A DNA stretch of 60,210 bases from contig NZ_BNJW01000020.1 in NCBI RefSeq assembly GCF_015751045.1, positions 1 through 60,210 of the forward strand, written 5' to 3'. This document shows positions 28,121 through 37,395 of this stretch, piece after piece. Below the pieces are notes generated by a model. That model made no database searches. It was given only the letters and a program-made list of their open reading frames with translations, and was not told where the DNA came from. Both the position numbers and the translations under genes were made by a program. The first letter of the stretch is position 1. Each line of letters starts with the position of its first letter. Source of the DNA: Enterococcus lactis (GTDB taxonomy: Bacteria; Bacillota; Bacilli; Lactobacillales; Enterococcaceae).

Positions 28121-28152
28121 AGTAATAATTGCAGAAAAAGTAATTCTATCAT

Positions 28153-28800
28153 TTATTCTATATATAAATCCAAATCTGTTTCAGGATATTTTAATTTGAC
28201 AAGCGAAATAATCATTTTCAGTTCTTCCATGTTTTCTGGATATTCTGGGTCAAATACCTTACTATGACGTCCAATACCGCCATTGTCGATCAATCGGTAA
28301 ATTCGGTTCCATTCAATGAACTGATCGATTGATTGGAAATTGCTGATTGGATACCCCCCACAATCCAAAATTTCTGATACACGAAATGCTAGGTATGCAC
28401 TATCGACCACTTTATTTTTTTTCGTATCTATCTTCTCATTTCTTTCGATGAGAATTTTTTCAGGATGATGCTTTAAGCTCCACTCCAATAGTAGAAAGAA
28501 AGCCTCCATCCGATACTCTTCTTCAAATAACCGAAAGGCTGAATCAGAACGACGAAAAAGCAGCGGAATCAAATATTTTTGTCTATAAATCAGCATTGGT
28601 GCGCGGTCCACCATACACTCTAAATAACGGTTCAGATACCCTGTACCGACATAGTTTCCTAATCGATAGCCTTCAACGCCGAATCTTGCGTATTTTTGCG
28701 CTAATTTTGAACAATCAGTTACGTTCACTGCTAACTCTTCTACTTTGCGGTAACCGCTTAAGATACGTTCAAAAGGTTCTAAAGTGATTTTTGCTTCCAT
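28153..28800 (-). CDS. Conserved-looking protein of unknown function, 215 residues
   Basis: I do not recognise this protein. It has 215 residues, is soluble with no signal peptide or membrane segment, and is rich in aromatic residues and arginine. It has the look of an alpha-helical fold with segments such as KYARFGVEGYRLGNYVGTGY, RLFEEEYRMEAFFLLLEWSL and DNGGIGRHSKVFDPEYPE. No catalytic motif stands out. It faces helD, converging on the shared terminator, and lies upstream of nothing obvious, so context gives no role. The start ATG at 28800 is preceded by a weak GGGGAAGA-type site. Confidence 0.75.
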   Translation of the reverse strand: MEAKITLEPFERILSGYRKVEELAVNVTDCSKLAQKYARFGVEGYRLGNYVGTGYLNRYLECMVDRAPMLIYRQKYLIPLLFRRSDSAFRLFEEEYRMEAFFLLLEWSLKHHPEKILIERNEKIDTKKNKVVDSAYLAFRVSEILDCGGYPISNFQSIDQFIEWNRIYRLIDNGGIGRHSKVFDPEYPENMEELKMIISLVKLKYPETDLDLYIE

Positions 28801-28900
28801 ATTCTTCCCCGTCCATCTTCCACATACTTCATATCATTTCATATGATACTTATGCTCTCATCATACCACAGGTTGAATTAGAATAGAAAATAAATCACAC

Positions 28901-28940
28901 AAAAAAACAAGACAATCTGTTAGTGAGATTGTCCTGCTTT
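28901..28940 (-). terminator. yebC2 terminator
   Basis: An ACAAGACAATCT/GATTGTCCTG-type hairpin is followed on the minus strand by a T-run (complement of 28901-28907). It begins about 40 bases past the yebC2 stop. Confidence 0.8.
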
Positions 28941-28978
28941 TTGAAAAAGACTGAATGCTTTTCGTTAAAACTGATTGC

Positions 28979-29698
28979 TTAGTCTTCTAATGCCACATTA
29001 TGGAACACATGCTGTACATCTTCTAGATCTTCTAGCGCATCAATCATTTTTTCAAATGTTTCTTGGTCTTCTGAAGATAATGTAACTTCGGTTTGAGGAA
29101 TCATTTGGATCTCAGCAATTGAAAAATCAGTGATTCCTTTTTCTTTTAATGCTTCTTGGATACTATGGAAATCCGCTACTTCACCGTAAACGATGATTTG
29201 TCCATCTTCTTCTATCACATCACGAACGTCGATGTCTTTTTCCATTAGATATTCAAGGATCTCATCAGCGTCTTCTCCTGCAAATGCAAAGATCGCTGTA
29301 TTGTCAAACATATAAGAAACCGCTCCAGAAACACCCATGTTCCCGCCATTTTTCCCAAATGCTGCTCGTACGTCTGCTGCTGTTCGATTCACATTGTTTG
29401 TCAATGTATCAACGATCACCATTGAGCCGCTTGGTCCAAATCCTTCATAACGTAATTCAGAGTATGTTTCATCTCCTGCACCTTTTGCTTTTTCGATTGC
29501 TCGGTCAATAATATGTTTTGGTACATTATAAGTTTTAGCGCGATCAATGACGAAACGTAGTTTTTGGTTTGCATGCGGATCAGGATCACCTGATTTTGCT
29601 GCCGCGTAGATTTCAATCCCAAATTTTGCATAAATCCGGCTATTATTAGCATCTTTAGCAGTTTTCTTTGCTACGATATTTGCCCATTTACGTCCCAT
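28979..29698 (-). CDS. yebC2: YebC/TACO1-family translation factor, YeeN (YebC2) type
   Basis: Cytosolic YebC-family protein of 239 residues, beginning [17 protein letters not shown], which marks the YeeN/YebC2 branch rather than classical YebC (MAGHSKW). Three domains follow, with conserved RYEGFGPSG near 100 and a [10 protein letters not shown] core. The family was first annotated as a transcriptional regulator. Later work on YebC/TACO1 proteins links them to translation through difficult sequences such as proline runs. It is monocistronic, ending at the hairpin near 28901-28940. Confidence 0.9.
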   Translation of the reverse strand: MGRKWANIVAKKTAKDANNSRIYAKFGIEIYAAAKSGDPDPHANQKLRFVIDRAKTYNVPKHIIDRAIEKAKGAGDETYSELRYEGFGPSGSMVIVDTLTNNVNRTAADVRAAFGKNGGNMGVSGAVSYMFDNTAIFAFAGEDADEILEYLMEKDIDVRDVIEEDGQIIVYGEVADFHSIQEALKEKGITDFSIAEIQMIPQTEVTLSSEDQETFEKMIDALEDLEDVQHVFHNVALED

Positions 29699-29828
29699 AT
29701 TTTCACTTCGCTTTCTGATTTGATAGTTTCATAACGCAAAAACGTCCTGTTCCATTATACTTGTGAATCACGATTCTGTGAAGCTTTTTTTCTTTCTTCC
29801 TTCATTCTTCTCATTTTCAGTCAAAGGT

Positions 29829-30980
29829 CTATACTTGGATTGGGATTTGTCCGAAATTCTGTTCTGGAATATTGCCTCCCAATTGATAGATTTGATCACT
29901 TCTAACTAACAGTTCCGCTTCTTGTGCCTCTTTTTTTCCGATTCGGGAATAAATAGAAATCTCTTTTTTTTCTTTTAAGAATCTTCTTCCAGCATCGGTA
30001 AATCCAAGTAGTCGAAGATAATTTTTATTTTGTTGGATAGGAATCTCTTGCTTTTTGATATTCAGCAAGACATAACAAGATAATCGTTGGATCCGCGTCC
30101 ATGTATATCTCTTTGTTTTTACTTTTGATACAAAATCTGCAAAACCGTTAGCTGTTGCAGCTGCTGTCTTCATGCGAGTTTCTATTCCTTCGGTCATCTG
30201 ATAGATATCTGTCAATTCCATCAAAGTAGAAGATAACAACCGATAACGCAAATACGGCCAATAGGATTCCCAAGTCTGTAACGAACAAGTGGAAAGATCT
30301 TCTTCTGTCTGAAATGGCACAAGTCCAGCGATCCTTTTTCCTTCTTCTAACGCATGGCGAATGGCTGTTGCACTGGCTATTGTTTGATCTTTGATTGTTT
30401 TTTCATGATAGCCTGCACTTTTACGCTGGATCGGATGTAACTCCATAGGGTGGATATACTTAGCATTTTCTTTTGCATAACTTAATCCTAAAATATGATT
30501 GGGTGAAGAAAAATCAAGCGCAATATCGGGATACAGACTGCGAAAAACTGCAGTCATTTTTTGCGGATAACTATACGTTTGATCAGACAGTTCGTGAAAA
30601 GACTCTTCTATCTTATCTTGATTCTGTTGAACAAATCGGCCGAAACTACCATAGTCAAACGAGGTCTCTTCTTCTGTTCCAAAACACAAACTGTCACAGT
30701 CCAATGCTTGCAAGATTTTCACTGCACCTTTAGCGAAATAATCAGCTGACTGAACCGCCCATTCGACAGGAAGCTCTACTACTAAATCCACACCATTTTG
30801 CAAAGCTTCATTCGCACGATGCCATTTATCGATGATAGCCGGTTCGCCTCGTTGCAAAAAATTCCCGCTCATTACAGCAATGACGACCTCTGCTCCTGTT
30901 GTTTTTCGTGCCATTTCAGCATGATAGCGATGTCCATTGTGAAATGGATTGTACTCTACGATAATCCCGCAGCTTTTCAT
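29829..30980 (-). CDS. tmcAL: tRNA(Met) cytidine acetate ligase
   Basis: Makes N4-acetylcytidine at the wobble base of elongator tRNA-Met from acetate and ATP (formerly YlbM). The 383-residue protein opens with a nucleotidyltransferase-like fold. The nucleotide motif HNGH is in IVEYNPFHNGH (residues 7-17), with MSGNFLQRGEPAI near 39-51 and GADLVVELP-type VDLVVELPVEWA. The start ATG at 30980 follows GGAGGAC. It is likely the end of a transcript, or monocistronic, as 219 bases separate it from the next gene. Confidence 0.9.
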   Translation of the reverse strand: MKSCGIIVEYNPFHNGHRYHAEMARKTTGAEVVIAVMSGNFLQRGEPAIIDKWHRANEALQNGVDLVVELPVEWAVQSADYFAKGAVKILQALDCDSLCFGTEEETSFDYGSFGRFVQQNQDKIEESFHELSDQTYSYPQKMTAVFRSLYPDIALDFSSPNHILGLSYAKENAKYIHPMELHPIQRKSAGYHEKTIKDQTIASATAIRHALEEGKRIAGLVPFQTEEDLSTCSLQTWESYWPYLRYRLLSSTLMELTDIYQMTEGIETRMKTAAATANGFADFVSKVKTKRYTWTRIQRLSCYVLLNIKKQEIPIQQNKNYLRLLGFTDAGRRFLKEKKEISIYSRIGKKEAQEAELLVRSDQIYQLGGNIPEQNFGQIPIQV

Positions 30981-31049
30981 GTCCGTCCTCCTTCATAGTT
31001 TATCGATAAAAAAACACTAGAGACAAGTAAGGAAAAGTCAAAAATCAGA

Positions 31050-31142
31050 AAAAATACCCGAACTATATAAACTATTCTCGCAAACACAATACTTCTGCGA
31101 AGAAAAGCTGCACCGCAAGAGCAATGCCTATATCGTTCGGAT
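31050..31142 (-). terminator. Possible structured terminator after the methyltransferase gene
   Basis: CCGAACTATATA (31058-31069) pairs with TATATCGTTCGG (31129-31140) at 11 of 12 positions across a 59-base interior holding a small CTTC/GAAG hairpin. On the minus strand the outer stem ends GTTCGGGTATTTTTT. It could be a terminator or a small structured RNA. Confidence 0.45.
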
Positions 31143-31199
31143 ATATAATTTATGTTGAAGATTTATTCTTTTTCTTGTTAACTCGAGCAGGCAAAATTG

Positions 31200-31940
31200 C
31201 TAGTCTTTGTATGCTACGAAGAACCAGCGCTTTGATTTCTCTGATGCTGCTTCGTCTGTAAAATCAGAAAATGCTTCGACTTTCGAAAACCCACTGTTTT
31301 CCAGCATTCTTAAATAGCTTTCCAATGGATAGGTACGCTCTTCATGTAGTTCATCTTCACGGATAAATCGCCCAGATCCTTCTGGTTCCTCAACGAAAAA
31401 AGTCAAAAAATGTTCGATGCTGTGTTTCTCACTTCCTGGATAGCTATCCCATAAAAAAGCAAAATTATCCCCTTGATAATGATAGCTATATTCTGGAAAA
31501 ACCTCGTCTACTTGATAGGTGGAGTGCACGTCAAATAAAAATCGGCCATTTTCTTCTAACGCTTGATAGACTTCATCAAAAACTTGCTGTACCTCTTGTC
31601 TATTTTTCATGTAGCACAACGAATCAGAAAAACAAGTAATTGCTTGATATTGACCGATTTCTGATAAATCGAGCATATTGCCTTCTACAAATTGGATCGA
31701 TGCGTCTTCTTCATATGCTCGCTGGCTTGCGATCATCAACATCTCTTCTGAAAGGTCTAACCCTGTCACTTCATATCCATCTTTTGCAAAGGCAACCGCT
31801 AATGCTCCAGTACCGCACGCCAGTTCCAAAATATTTTTTGTGTCTTCTTGCAAATGACGTTTCGAAAAAGCTAACCACTGCTGGTAAAGCATTTCGTCCA
31901 TCACTTCATCGTAAATGAAAGCAAATGTTTCATAAGCCAT
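31200..31940 (-). CDS. Class I SAM-dependent methyltransferase (YqeM-like)
   Basis: Methyltransferase of 246 residues with unknown substrate, always at the end of the yqeG-yqeH-...-rsfS cluster in Firmicutes. Motif I is LELACGTGALAVAFAKDGYEV, with motif II GLDLSEEML; the acidic QFVEGNMLDL follows. The ATG at 31940 gives MAYETFAFIYDEVMDEM, the family start; an in-frame ATG at 31958 would overlap rsfS. It starts two bases past the rsfS stop, so translation is probably coupled. No RNA-binding domain is apparent. Confidence 0.85.
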   Translation of the reverse strand: MAYETFAFIYDEVMDEMLYQQWLAFSKRHLQEDTKNILELACGTGALAVAFAKDGYEVTGLDLSEEMLMIASQRAYEEDASIQFVEGNMLDLSEIGQYQAITCFSDSLCYMKNRQEVQQVFDEVYQALEENGRFLFDVHSTYQVDEVFPEYSYHYQGDNFAFLWDSYPGSEKHSIEHFLTFFVEEPEGSGRFIREDELHEERTYPLESYLRMLENSGFSKVEAFSDFTDEAASEKSKRWFFVAYKD

Positions 31941-31941
31941 G

Positions 31942-32295
31942 TTAATCCAACCATTCATTAAGATCGACTAACGGCGCATCTGACCATAGTTTTTCCAAAT
32001 TATAGAAGCTTCGTTCTGGCGCATGGAAAACATGTACGATCAAATCTCCAAGGTCGATCAATACCCATTTTCCGCCTTCTTTTCCTTCAATACGTTTTAC
32101 TTCATATTTGTTTTCTTCTTCTTTATCAATGATTTCTTCTGTAATTGCGTTGATTTGACGTTCACTATTTGCTGAACAGATCATAAAATAATCTGCTAAC
32201 AAGGAAACATTTCGAACGTCTAAAGCGATAATGTCTTCTGCCCGTTTTGAATCTGCTGCTTTAACCGCAATTTTTAATTGTTCTTTACTATCTAT
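31942..32295 (-). CDS. rsfS: Ribosomal silencing factor RsfS, with non-standard start codon
   Basis: Binds ribosomal protein L14 and blocks subunit joining when nutrients run low. The part from TTG at 32202 is only 86 residues. The same frame stays open upstream to a TAG next to the ribosome-binding site, and the extra 31 codons encode DSKEQLKIAVKAADSKRAED and what follows, the true RsfS N-terminus. The total is 117 residues, normal for the family. That stretch contains no ATG, GTG or TTG. The Shine-Dalgarno AGGAGG (complement of 32304-32309) is followed by ATC, ATC and ATA at gaps of 2, 5 and 8 bases, so AUA (32293-32295) or the second AUC is the likely start. Coordinates assume AUA. Confidence 0.85.
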   Translation of the reverse strand: MDSKEQLKIAVKAADSKRAEDIIALDVRNVSLLADYFMICSANSERQINAITEEIIDKEEENKYEVKRIEGKEGGKWVLIDLGDLIVHVFHAPERSFYNLEKLWSDAPLVDLNEWLD

Positions 32296-32322
32296 GATGA
32301 TTTCCTCCTAATATTGAGTGGC

Positions 32323-32916
32323 TTATTTTTTTGCTACCCAGTAATTATATGTTTCGATTGTTTTTGGATAAATCTGTTGTTCTTGTGCAAGTAGATGGGA
32401 TAGCGTATGTTTTGTTTCAAATGCTACTGCTTCATCTAGATCAACCCATGCAATTGTCCGTGCATCTTGCACCCCAGGAAAATCCCGACCTGGTTCAATA
32501 TAATCTGCTACATAAATGATTTTGTCCAGGAGACTCATTTTAGCAGCGCCAGTCGTATGCACTCGTATCGCGTGAAGAATCTCTGAATCAGTGATTCCTA
32601 ATTCCCGTTCTACAAATGAAGCACCAACAAGCCCATGCCAGATAGCATTATTATAATTCAATAATTCTGGATCAAAACCGTCTCTTACGATCACCATTTT
32701 GAACTCCTCATCTGGTCGTTCTTTCGCATAATCGTGTGTCAATGCAGCGATACTAGCTTTTTCAGGAGAAGCACCGTATTTTTTGGCAAGAGCAACAGCT
32801 GTTTCTTCTACTCCAAGCACATGCTTGAAACGTTGTTCGCTCATTCTCATCTGTATTTTTTGCATCAGGTTTTCTCTAGAATAAGCAGTATATTCATTAC
32901 TATAGTCCATCTTCAT
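32323..32916 (-). CDS. yqeK: YqeK-type HD-domain Ap4A hydrolase
   Basis: Symmetrical diadenosine tetraphosphate hydrolase of the HD superfamily. Metal ligands appear as His in FKHVLGVEETA, the HD pair in ALTHDYAKE, His in NAIWHGLVGA and the later KIIYVADYIEPGRDF. About 197 residues. The start lies inside the end of nadD (17-base overlap). Two ATGs, 32916 and 32910, follow AAGGG and either may be used. It is encoded between nadD and rsfS, the order seen across Firmicutes. Confidence 0.9.
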   Translation of the reverse strand: MKMDYSNEYTAYSRENLMQKIQMRMSEQRFKHVLGVEETAVALAKKYGASPEKASIAALTHDYAKERPDEEFKMVIVRDGFDPELLNYNNAIWHGLVGASFVERELGITDSEILHAIRVHTTGAAKMSLLDKIIYVADYIEPGRDFPGVQDARTIAWVDLDEAVAFETKHTLSHLLAQEQQIYPKTIETYNYWVAKK

Positions 32917-33550
32917 ACAACCCTTCATTTTGGATATAATCAATTACTTTATCTGGAACAAGATAGCGGATAGAACAGCCTTCTTTGATCTTTTGACGTA
33001 TTTTTGTGGAACTTATGTCGATTTCAGGTACATCTACCCAAATCACAGGATATGGCGTATCTGTTGTGTAACCTGGTCGACGTATGCCCACAAAATTGAC
33101 CATCGAAGTCAACTCATCAATTTTATACCATTTTGGCAAATATTCTACCATATCCCCGCCGATAATAAAGTAATAATCTGTATCCGGATTGTTTTGTGTC
33201 AATTCCTTCATCGTATCATAGGTGTAGCTTTTCCCACCACGAGCTAATTCAATCGTTTCAATCTGCAAAAAAGGGTTGTCTTCCACCGCTAATTCCAACA
33301 TGTTGAGTCGGTGTTTTGCATCAATCGTCTCTTTCTCATCAACATGAGGCGGCTGATAAGAAGGCATTAAAAATACGCGGTCAAGACCTAAATTCCGGCC
33401 AGCTTGTTCAGCCATCACTAAATGAGCAAGGTGAACGGGATTGAACGTTCCACCTAGGATCCCTACTTGCTTTTTCTTCTCTAAGAATTGAGGCATTTCT
33501 TTAGGAAATAGTTGTGAATGAACAAATGTCTTAGCTTGCGTATTCATCAT
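32900..33550 (-). CDS. nadD: Nicotinate-nucleotide adenylyltransferase
   Basis: Joins nicotinate mononucleotide with ATP to form deamido-NAD in NAD synthesis. About 216 residues. The nucleotidyltransferase motif is GGTFNPVHLAHL near 35-46, and the C-terminal signature is ISSTKIRQKI. A 30-residue N-terminal extension precedes the usual VGILGGTFNP start, as in other enterococci and streptococci. The start ATG at 33550 follows AAGGAG; a second ATG three bases later is also possible. Confidence 0.94.
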   Translation of the reverse strand: MMNTQAKTFVHSQLFPKEMPQFLEKKKQVGILGGTFNPVHLAHLVMAEQAGRNLGLDRVFLMPSYQPPHVDEKETIDAKHRLNMLELAVEDNPFLQIETIELARGGKSYTYDTMKELTQNNPDTDYYFIIGGDMVEYLPKWYKIDELTSMVNFVGIRRPGYTTDTPYPVIWVDVPEIDISSTKIRQKIKEGCSIRYLVPDKVIDYIQNEGLYEDGL

Positions 33551-33559
33551 GGTCACTCC

Positions 33560-33871
33560 TTATATTGCTTTTACTTCATTTGATAACCTTTGATACTTTT
33601 CTTTTGTAGAAGGTTTGTATAATACGATCACTCGTCCAATGATTTGGACGATTTCACAATCGATTTCTTTTTCTAATACTTGAGCTGCTTCTTCTGCAAC
33701 CTCATCTGTATTTTGAAGTAGAGATACTTTGATCAGTTCTCTTTTTTCTAAAGCTTCTTCAATTTGGACGATCATTGCTGAATTAATTCCACCTTTACCG
33801 ATTTGAAAAATCGGCTGAAGATGATGCGCTTTGCTACGTAAAAAACGCTTTTGTTTTCCTCTTAAACTCAT
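33560..33871 (-). CDS. yhbY: YhbY-type CRM-domain RNA-binding protein
   Basis: Small RNA-binding protein of the CRM family, 103 residues, associated with 50S ribosome assembly. It shows MSLRGKQKRFLRSKAHHL, the conserved QIGKGG (GxxG-type loop) and a C-terminal VLYKPS. It follows yqeH by 15 bases and precedes nadD by 9 bases in the same operon. Confidence 0.94.
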   Translation of the reverse strand: MSLRGKQKRFLRSKAHHLQPIFQIGKGGINSAMIVQIEEALEKRELIKVSLLQNTDEVAEEAAQVLEKEIDCEIVQIIGRVIVLYKPSTKEKYQRLSNEVKAI

Positions 33872-33886
33872 AATTTTCCTTCTTCC

Positions 33887-34996
33887 TTAAATCAATGCTT
33901 TGCGTTTCAATACATCTACACCCTTTGGCGCCCAGCCCGCAATTACTGCTGGCGCTGTTACAGTGATCCAGCCTAGACCGGCAAAAACGATGTCTGTTTT
34001 TTCTTTCACAGAAAACTCAAAACGAACAAGCTCCGGAAATGCCTCGACTTCATCAGGACGAGGAGGCTGTAATAATCCACCTACATGTTTTTGATAAAAT
34101 TCGTCTGCTTTTTCCAGTTTCGTTCGATGAATATTTACATCATTTGACACATAAGCAATAAATGAAGCACGATTGCCGCTGATAAAATCAAACCTTGCAA
34201 GTCCACCCAAGAAAAGTGTTTGCCCTTCATTCAGCTGATAAACTTTAGGTTTGATTTCTTTTAACGGGGCAATGATCCGCAAATCTTTTTTACCTAAGTA
34301 GTGCGCCATTTGATGTCGATGGATGATCCCCGGTGTATCAATCAAAAAATGTCCATCATCTAAAGGAATCTCGATTTTATCCAAGGTCGTTCCGGGAAAC
34401 TGTGAGGTTGTGATCACATCTTGTACTCCCGCTGTATTTTTGATGATTTGATTGATAAGCGTTGATTTCCCTACGTTTGTTACTCCGACGATATAGACAT
34501 CCCGTCCATCGCGGTATTCTTCAATTTTTTCTAATAGTTCCGTCATCTCATGAGATTTCTTAGCACTAGTTAGTAATACATCTACTGGACGAATCCCTGC
34601 TTCGTGAGCACGTTCCTTCATCCATTGTGTTAATTTAGGTTTTTTCAATGATTTCGGTAATATATCCACTTTGTTTCCCACTAAAAGTACTGGATTATCA
34701 CCGACAAAACGGTGTAGTCCTGGAATCAGTGAACCATTGAAGTCAAAAATATCCACCACATTGACAATCAATGCATCTTTTTGCCCTAATTCATTCAGTA
34801 AGCGTAAAAAGTCGTCATCCGTCAATGAGACATCTTGGATCTCATTATAATGGCGTAATCTGAAACAACGCTGACAATAGACTTCCCCGGAAGCTAACCC
34901 TTTTTCCAAAGCCGTTTGCGGCGTGTATCCTAATTCACCGGGTTTGCTTGTTTGTATAACGGCACCACAGCCGATACATTGTAATTCTTCTGTCAT
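33887..34996 (-). CDS. yqeH: Ribosome biogenesis GTPase YqeH (circularly permuted)
   Basis: GTPase required for 30S assembly, 369 residues. A zinc finger at the N-terminus has CIGCG and YCQRC. The G motifs are permuted: G4 NKVD (GNKVDILPKS) comes before the P-loop GVTNVGKST, then DTPGI. The C-terminal domain binds RNA. The start codon overlaps the yqeG stop as ATGA (34993-34996), so the two are translationally coupled. Confidence 0.96.
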   Translation of the reverse strand: MTEELQCIGCGAVIQTSKPGELGYTPQTALEKGLASGEVYCQRCFRLRHYNEIQDVSLTDDDFLRLLNELGQKDALIVNVVDIFDFNGSLIPGLHRFVGDNPVLLVGNKVDILPKSLKKPKLTQWMKERAHEAGIRPVDVLLTSAKKSHEMTELLEKIEEYRDGRDVYIVGVTNVGKSTLINQIIKNTAGVQDVITTSQFPGTTLDKIEIPLDDGHFLIDTPGIIHRHQMAHYLGKKDLRIIAPLKEIKPKVYQLNEGQTLFLGGLARFDFISGNRASFIAYVSNDVNIHRTKLEKADEFYQKHVGGLLQPPRPDEVEAFPELVRFEFSVKEKTDIVFAGLGWITVTAPAVIAGWAPKGVDVLKRKALI

Positions 34997-35520
34997 TCGA
35001 TTCCACCTCGCCAGCCCATATCAGGGTATTTTGCTAATAGATAGGCCATAATTCTTTTTTCCCAAAAACGATTAAATTGTGTCTTCCAACTATCTGTTGC
35101 GATGATGGGTTTTACAAGGATGCTACGTATCCCTGCACGGTTGGCTCCACGTATATCAGTCATGATCTGATCGCCTACCATTACTATCTCATCATCTGCT
35201 AAATCCAATTGTTTCTTTGCTATGTTGATCCCTCTTGCTAAAGGTTTCATTGCTCGTGCAACATACAAAAGATCAAATTTTTCAATCGCTCGCGCGACAC
35301 GTTTTGAATTATTGTTTGAAACAACAACAACAGGGATTCCTGCATTTTTCATTTCTAAAATCCACGTAAGCAACTCTTCTGTTCCATCTGGATTATTCCA
35401 TGCAATCAACGTATTGTCTAAATCTGTCAATACTGCTTTGATGCCTAGATTCTTTAATTGGGCAGGTGTAATCTGATAGATGGCTTCTACCATCCATGTT
35501 GGTTTGTAATTTGAAAACAT
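34993..35520 (-). CDS. yqeG: YqeG-type HAD IIIA phosphatase
   Basis: HAD-superfamily phosphatase of 175 residues heading the yqeGH-yhbY-nadD-yqeK-rsfS operon. Motif I is LTDLDNTLIAW, motif II VVVSNNN, and motif IV MVGDQIMTDIRGANR. Related to eukaryotic phosphatidylglycerophosphate phosphatases, though the substrate in cocci is not settled. The ATG at 35520 follows GAGGAG. A TATAAT-like -10 (complement of 35577-35582) lies upstream without a clear -35. Confidence 0.9.
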   Translation of the reverse strand: MFSNYKPTWMVEAIYQITPAQLKNLGIKAVLTDLDNTLIAWNNPDGTEELLTWILEMKNAGIPVVVVSNNNSKRVARAIEKFDLLYVARAMKPLARGINIAKKQLDLADDEIVMVGDQIMTDIRGANRAGIRSILVKPIIATDSWKTQFNRFWEKRIMAYLLAKYPDMGWRGGIE

Positions 35521-35686
35521 GTTGTCTCCTCATCTGCAAAAAATGAAGGAGCACATAAAGTACTCCTCAACCCCGTATTATACTGCATATCAGCAAAAAA
35601 AACTACCTCTATACTCGTTCCTCTTTCAGAAAAAGCATTTCTTTACAAAATGACCAAAAATAAAGATTGATCACAGAAAAATTTAG

Positions 35687-35742
35687 AAACAAAAAACAAC
35701 TAAGCGAGCAAGAATCATTCTTTACTCTTTGCTTAGTTGTTA
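35687..35742 (-). terminator. Terminator of the fab/acc operon
   Basis: AACAACTAAGC (35695-35705) pairs with GCTTAGTTGTT (35731-35741) across a 25-base loop and is followed on the minus strand by TTTTTTG. It lies directly after the accA stop. Confidence 0.82.
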
Positions 35743-35747
35743 AACAC

Positions 35748-36533
35748 CTAATATTGGCGGAACCTCTTGTATCGTTTTCCCAGTAGTTCATGCTGGTCGA
35801 ATCGAACAAGTTCCGTCAATTTTTCAATCAACGCTTTTTTCATGATGTGAGCAACTTTTTGCCGTGGCAACTGCTCGCCGTTGAACGTTTCAGGAATCAC
35901 TCGATCCACGATTCCTAGCTCACGTAGTTCTGGTGCAGTAATTTTCATCAACTCGGCTGCTTCTGCAGCGCGACTGCCGTCTTTCCACAAAATCGAAGCA
36001 AACCCTTCTGGGGAAAGTACAGCATAGATCGTTTCTTCTAGCATCCAGACTTCATCCGCTAAACCTAGAGCAAGGGCACCGCCACTTCCACCTTCACCAA
36101 TGATGACGGCGATGATTGGTACTTTTAAATCAGACATTTCGAGCAGATTTTTGGCAATTGCTTCTCCCTCGCCACGCTCTTCTGCTCCTATACCGCAATA
36201 GGCACCTGCTGTATTGATCAATGTAATCACCGGTCTATTGAACTTTTCCGCTTGCTTCATCAGTCGTAAAGCTTTGCGATAGCCTTCAGGATGAGGAGAA
36301 CCAAAATTTCTGCGGATATTTTCCTGAAGATCCCTTCCTTTTTGAATACCTATCACTGTTACTGGTTTGCCATCTAATCGAGCGATGCCACCAACAATCG
36401 CTTCGTCATCTGCAAATAAACGGTCACCATGGCATTCCTCGAAAGAATCGAAGATCTCTTCAAAAAAGTCCAAGCTAGTCCATCGTTCTTTAGCTCTTGC
36501 TAACTGAACGACATCATGTGCTGTTTTATCCAC
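35748..36533 (-). CDS. accA: Acetyl-CoA carboxylase carboxyltransferase subunit alpha
   Basis: Alpha half of the carboxyltransferase that moves CO2 from biotin to acetyl-CoA, making malonyl-CoA. The 261-residue protein has the crotonase-like fold with [31 protein letters not shown] and [12 protein letters not shown] (oxyanion and CoA-binding loops). The start is GTG at 36533, overlapping accD by eight bases. Last gene of the operon. Confidence 0.96.
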   Translation of the reverse strand: MDKTAHDVVQLARAKERWTSLDFFEEIFDSFEECHGDRLFADDEAIVGGIARLDGKPVTVIGIQKGRDLQENIRRNFGSPHPEGYRKALRLMKQAEKFNRPVITLINTAGAYCGIGAEERGEGEAIAKNLLEMSDLKVPIIAVIIGEGGSGGALALGLADEVWMLEETIYAVLSPEGFASILWKDGSRAAEAAELMKITAPELRELGIVDRVIPETFNGEQLPRQKVAHIMKKALIEKLTELVRFDQHELLGKRYKRFRQY

Positions 36534-37395
36534 GATCTATCCATCCTTTCTGTGTATGCAATTCAAGAAGCGTATGGATTTTCTGCTTCAATTCCATGCG
36601 GGGAACAATCTGATCGACGAAACCATGAGACAATAAGAATTCGGCCTTTTGAAAATCTTCTGGAAGTTCCTGCTTGATCGTCTGTTCGATGACACGTCTT
36701 CCAGCAAAACCAATCAAGCTTTGGGGTTCTGCTAAAATGATATCACCTTCCATTGCAAAACTGGCAGTTACTCCTCCGGTCGTCGGGTCTGTCAAAACAG
36801 TTAGATAAAAAAGGCCTTCATTACTGTGCCGTTTGACAGCAGCAGAGATTTTCGCCATCTGCATCAGAGAAAAGATGCCTTCTTGCATCCGAGCGCCTCC
36901 TGAAGCCGTGAACAAAACGACTGGGAGTTTTTCCTTTGTTGCTCGTTCGAATAACCTAGTGATTTTTTCTCCAACAATCGTGCCCATACTTCCCATGATA
37001 AAATTGGGATCCATCACTCCAATAATGAAGGGGATTCCCTGAATGGTTGCTTTACCAGTGAGGACTGCTTCATGGAGCCCCGTTTTATCTTGCATTTTTT
37101 TTATTTTTTCCGTATATTCAGGAAATGCTAGCGGATCTTCGGTTACAAGATCCGTATCCCATTCTTCAAAACTTTTTTCATCAATGATCAAAGCTAGACG
37201 CTGCCATGCACCGATTCGAAAAGCGTATCCGCAATGGGGGCATACTTTTTCTTCACCGATGTCTTTCGTATAAAGGATATGTTTGCAATTTGGACACTTC
37301 GCCCACATGTTATCGGGAACAGATGGCGAGTTAGCAGGTTTGCTCTCTCTATTAGGATTGATCCGAATATATTTCTTTTTCTTAAACAGAGCCAT
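36526..37395 (-). CDS. accD: Acetyl-CoA carboxylase carboxyltransferase subunit beta
   Basis: Beta half of the carboxyltransferase, 289 residues. The N-terminal zinc ribbon has CPNC and CPHC around residues 34-56. The crotonase fold follows with [10 protein letters not shown], the oxyanion segment, and [12 protein letters not shown]. It abuts accC with no gap and overlaps accA, consistent with stoichiometric synthesis of the complex. Confidence 0.97.
   Translation of the reverse strand: MALFKKKKYIRINPNRESKPANSPSVPDNMWAKCPNCKHILYTKDIGEEKVCPHCGYAFRIGAWQRLALIIDEKSFEEWDTDLVTEDPLAFPEYTEKIKKMQDKTGLHEAVLTGKATIQGIPFIIGVMDPNFIMGSMGTIVGEKITRLFERATKEKLPVVLFTASGGARMQEGIFSLMQMAKISAAVKRHSNEGLFYLTVLTDPTTGGVTASFAMEGDIILAEPQSLIGFAGRRVIEQTIKQELPEDFQKAEFLLSHGFVDQIVPRMELKQKIHTLLELHTQKGWIDRG

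Noticed and set aside
31942-32202. rsfS as an 86-residue protein starting at TTG 32202
   Set aside because: That loses the conserved N-terminus and has no ribosome-binding site, whereas the longer frame starts right after AGGAGG.
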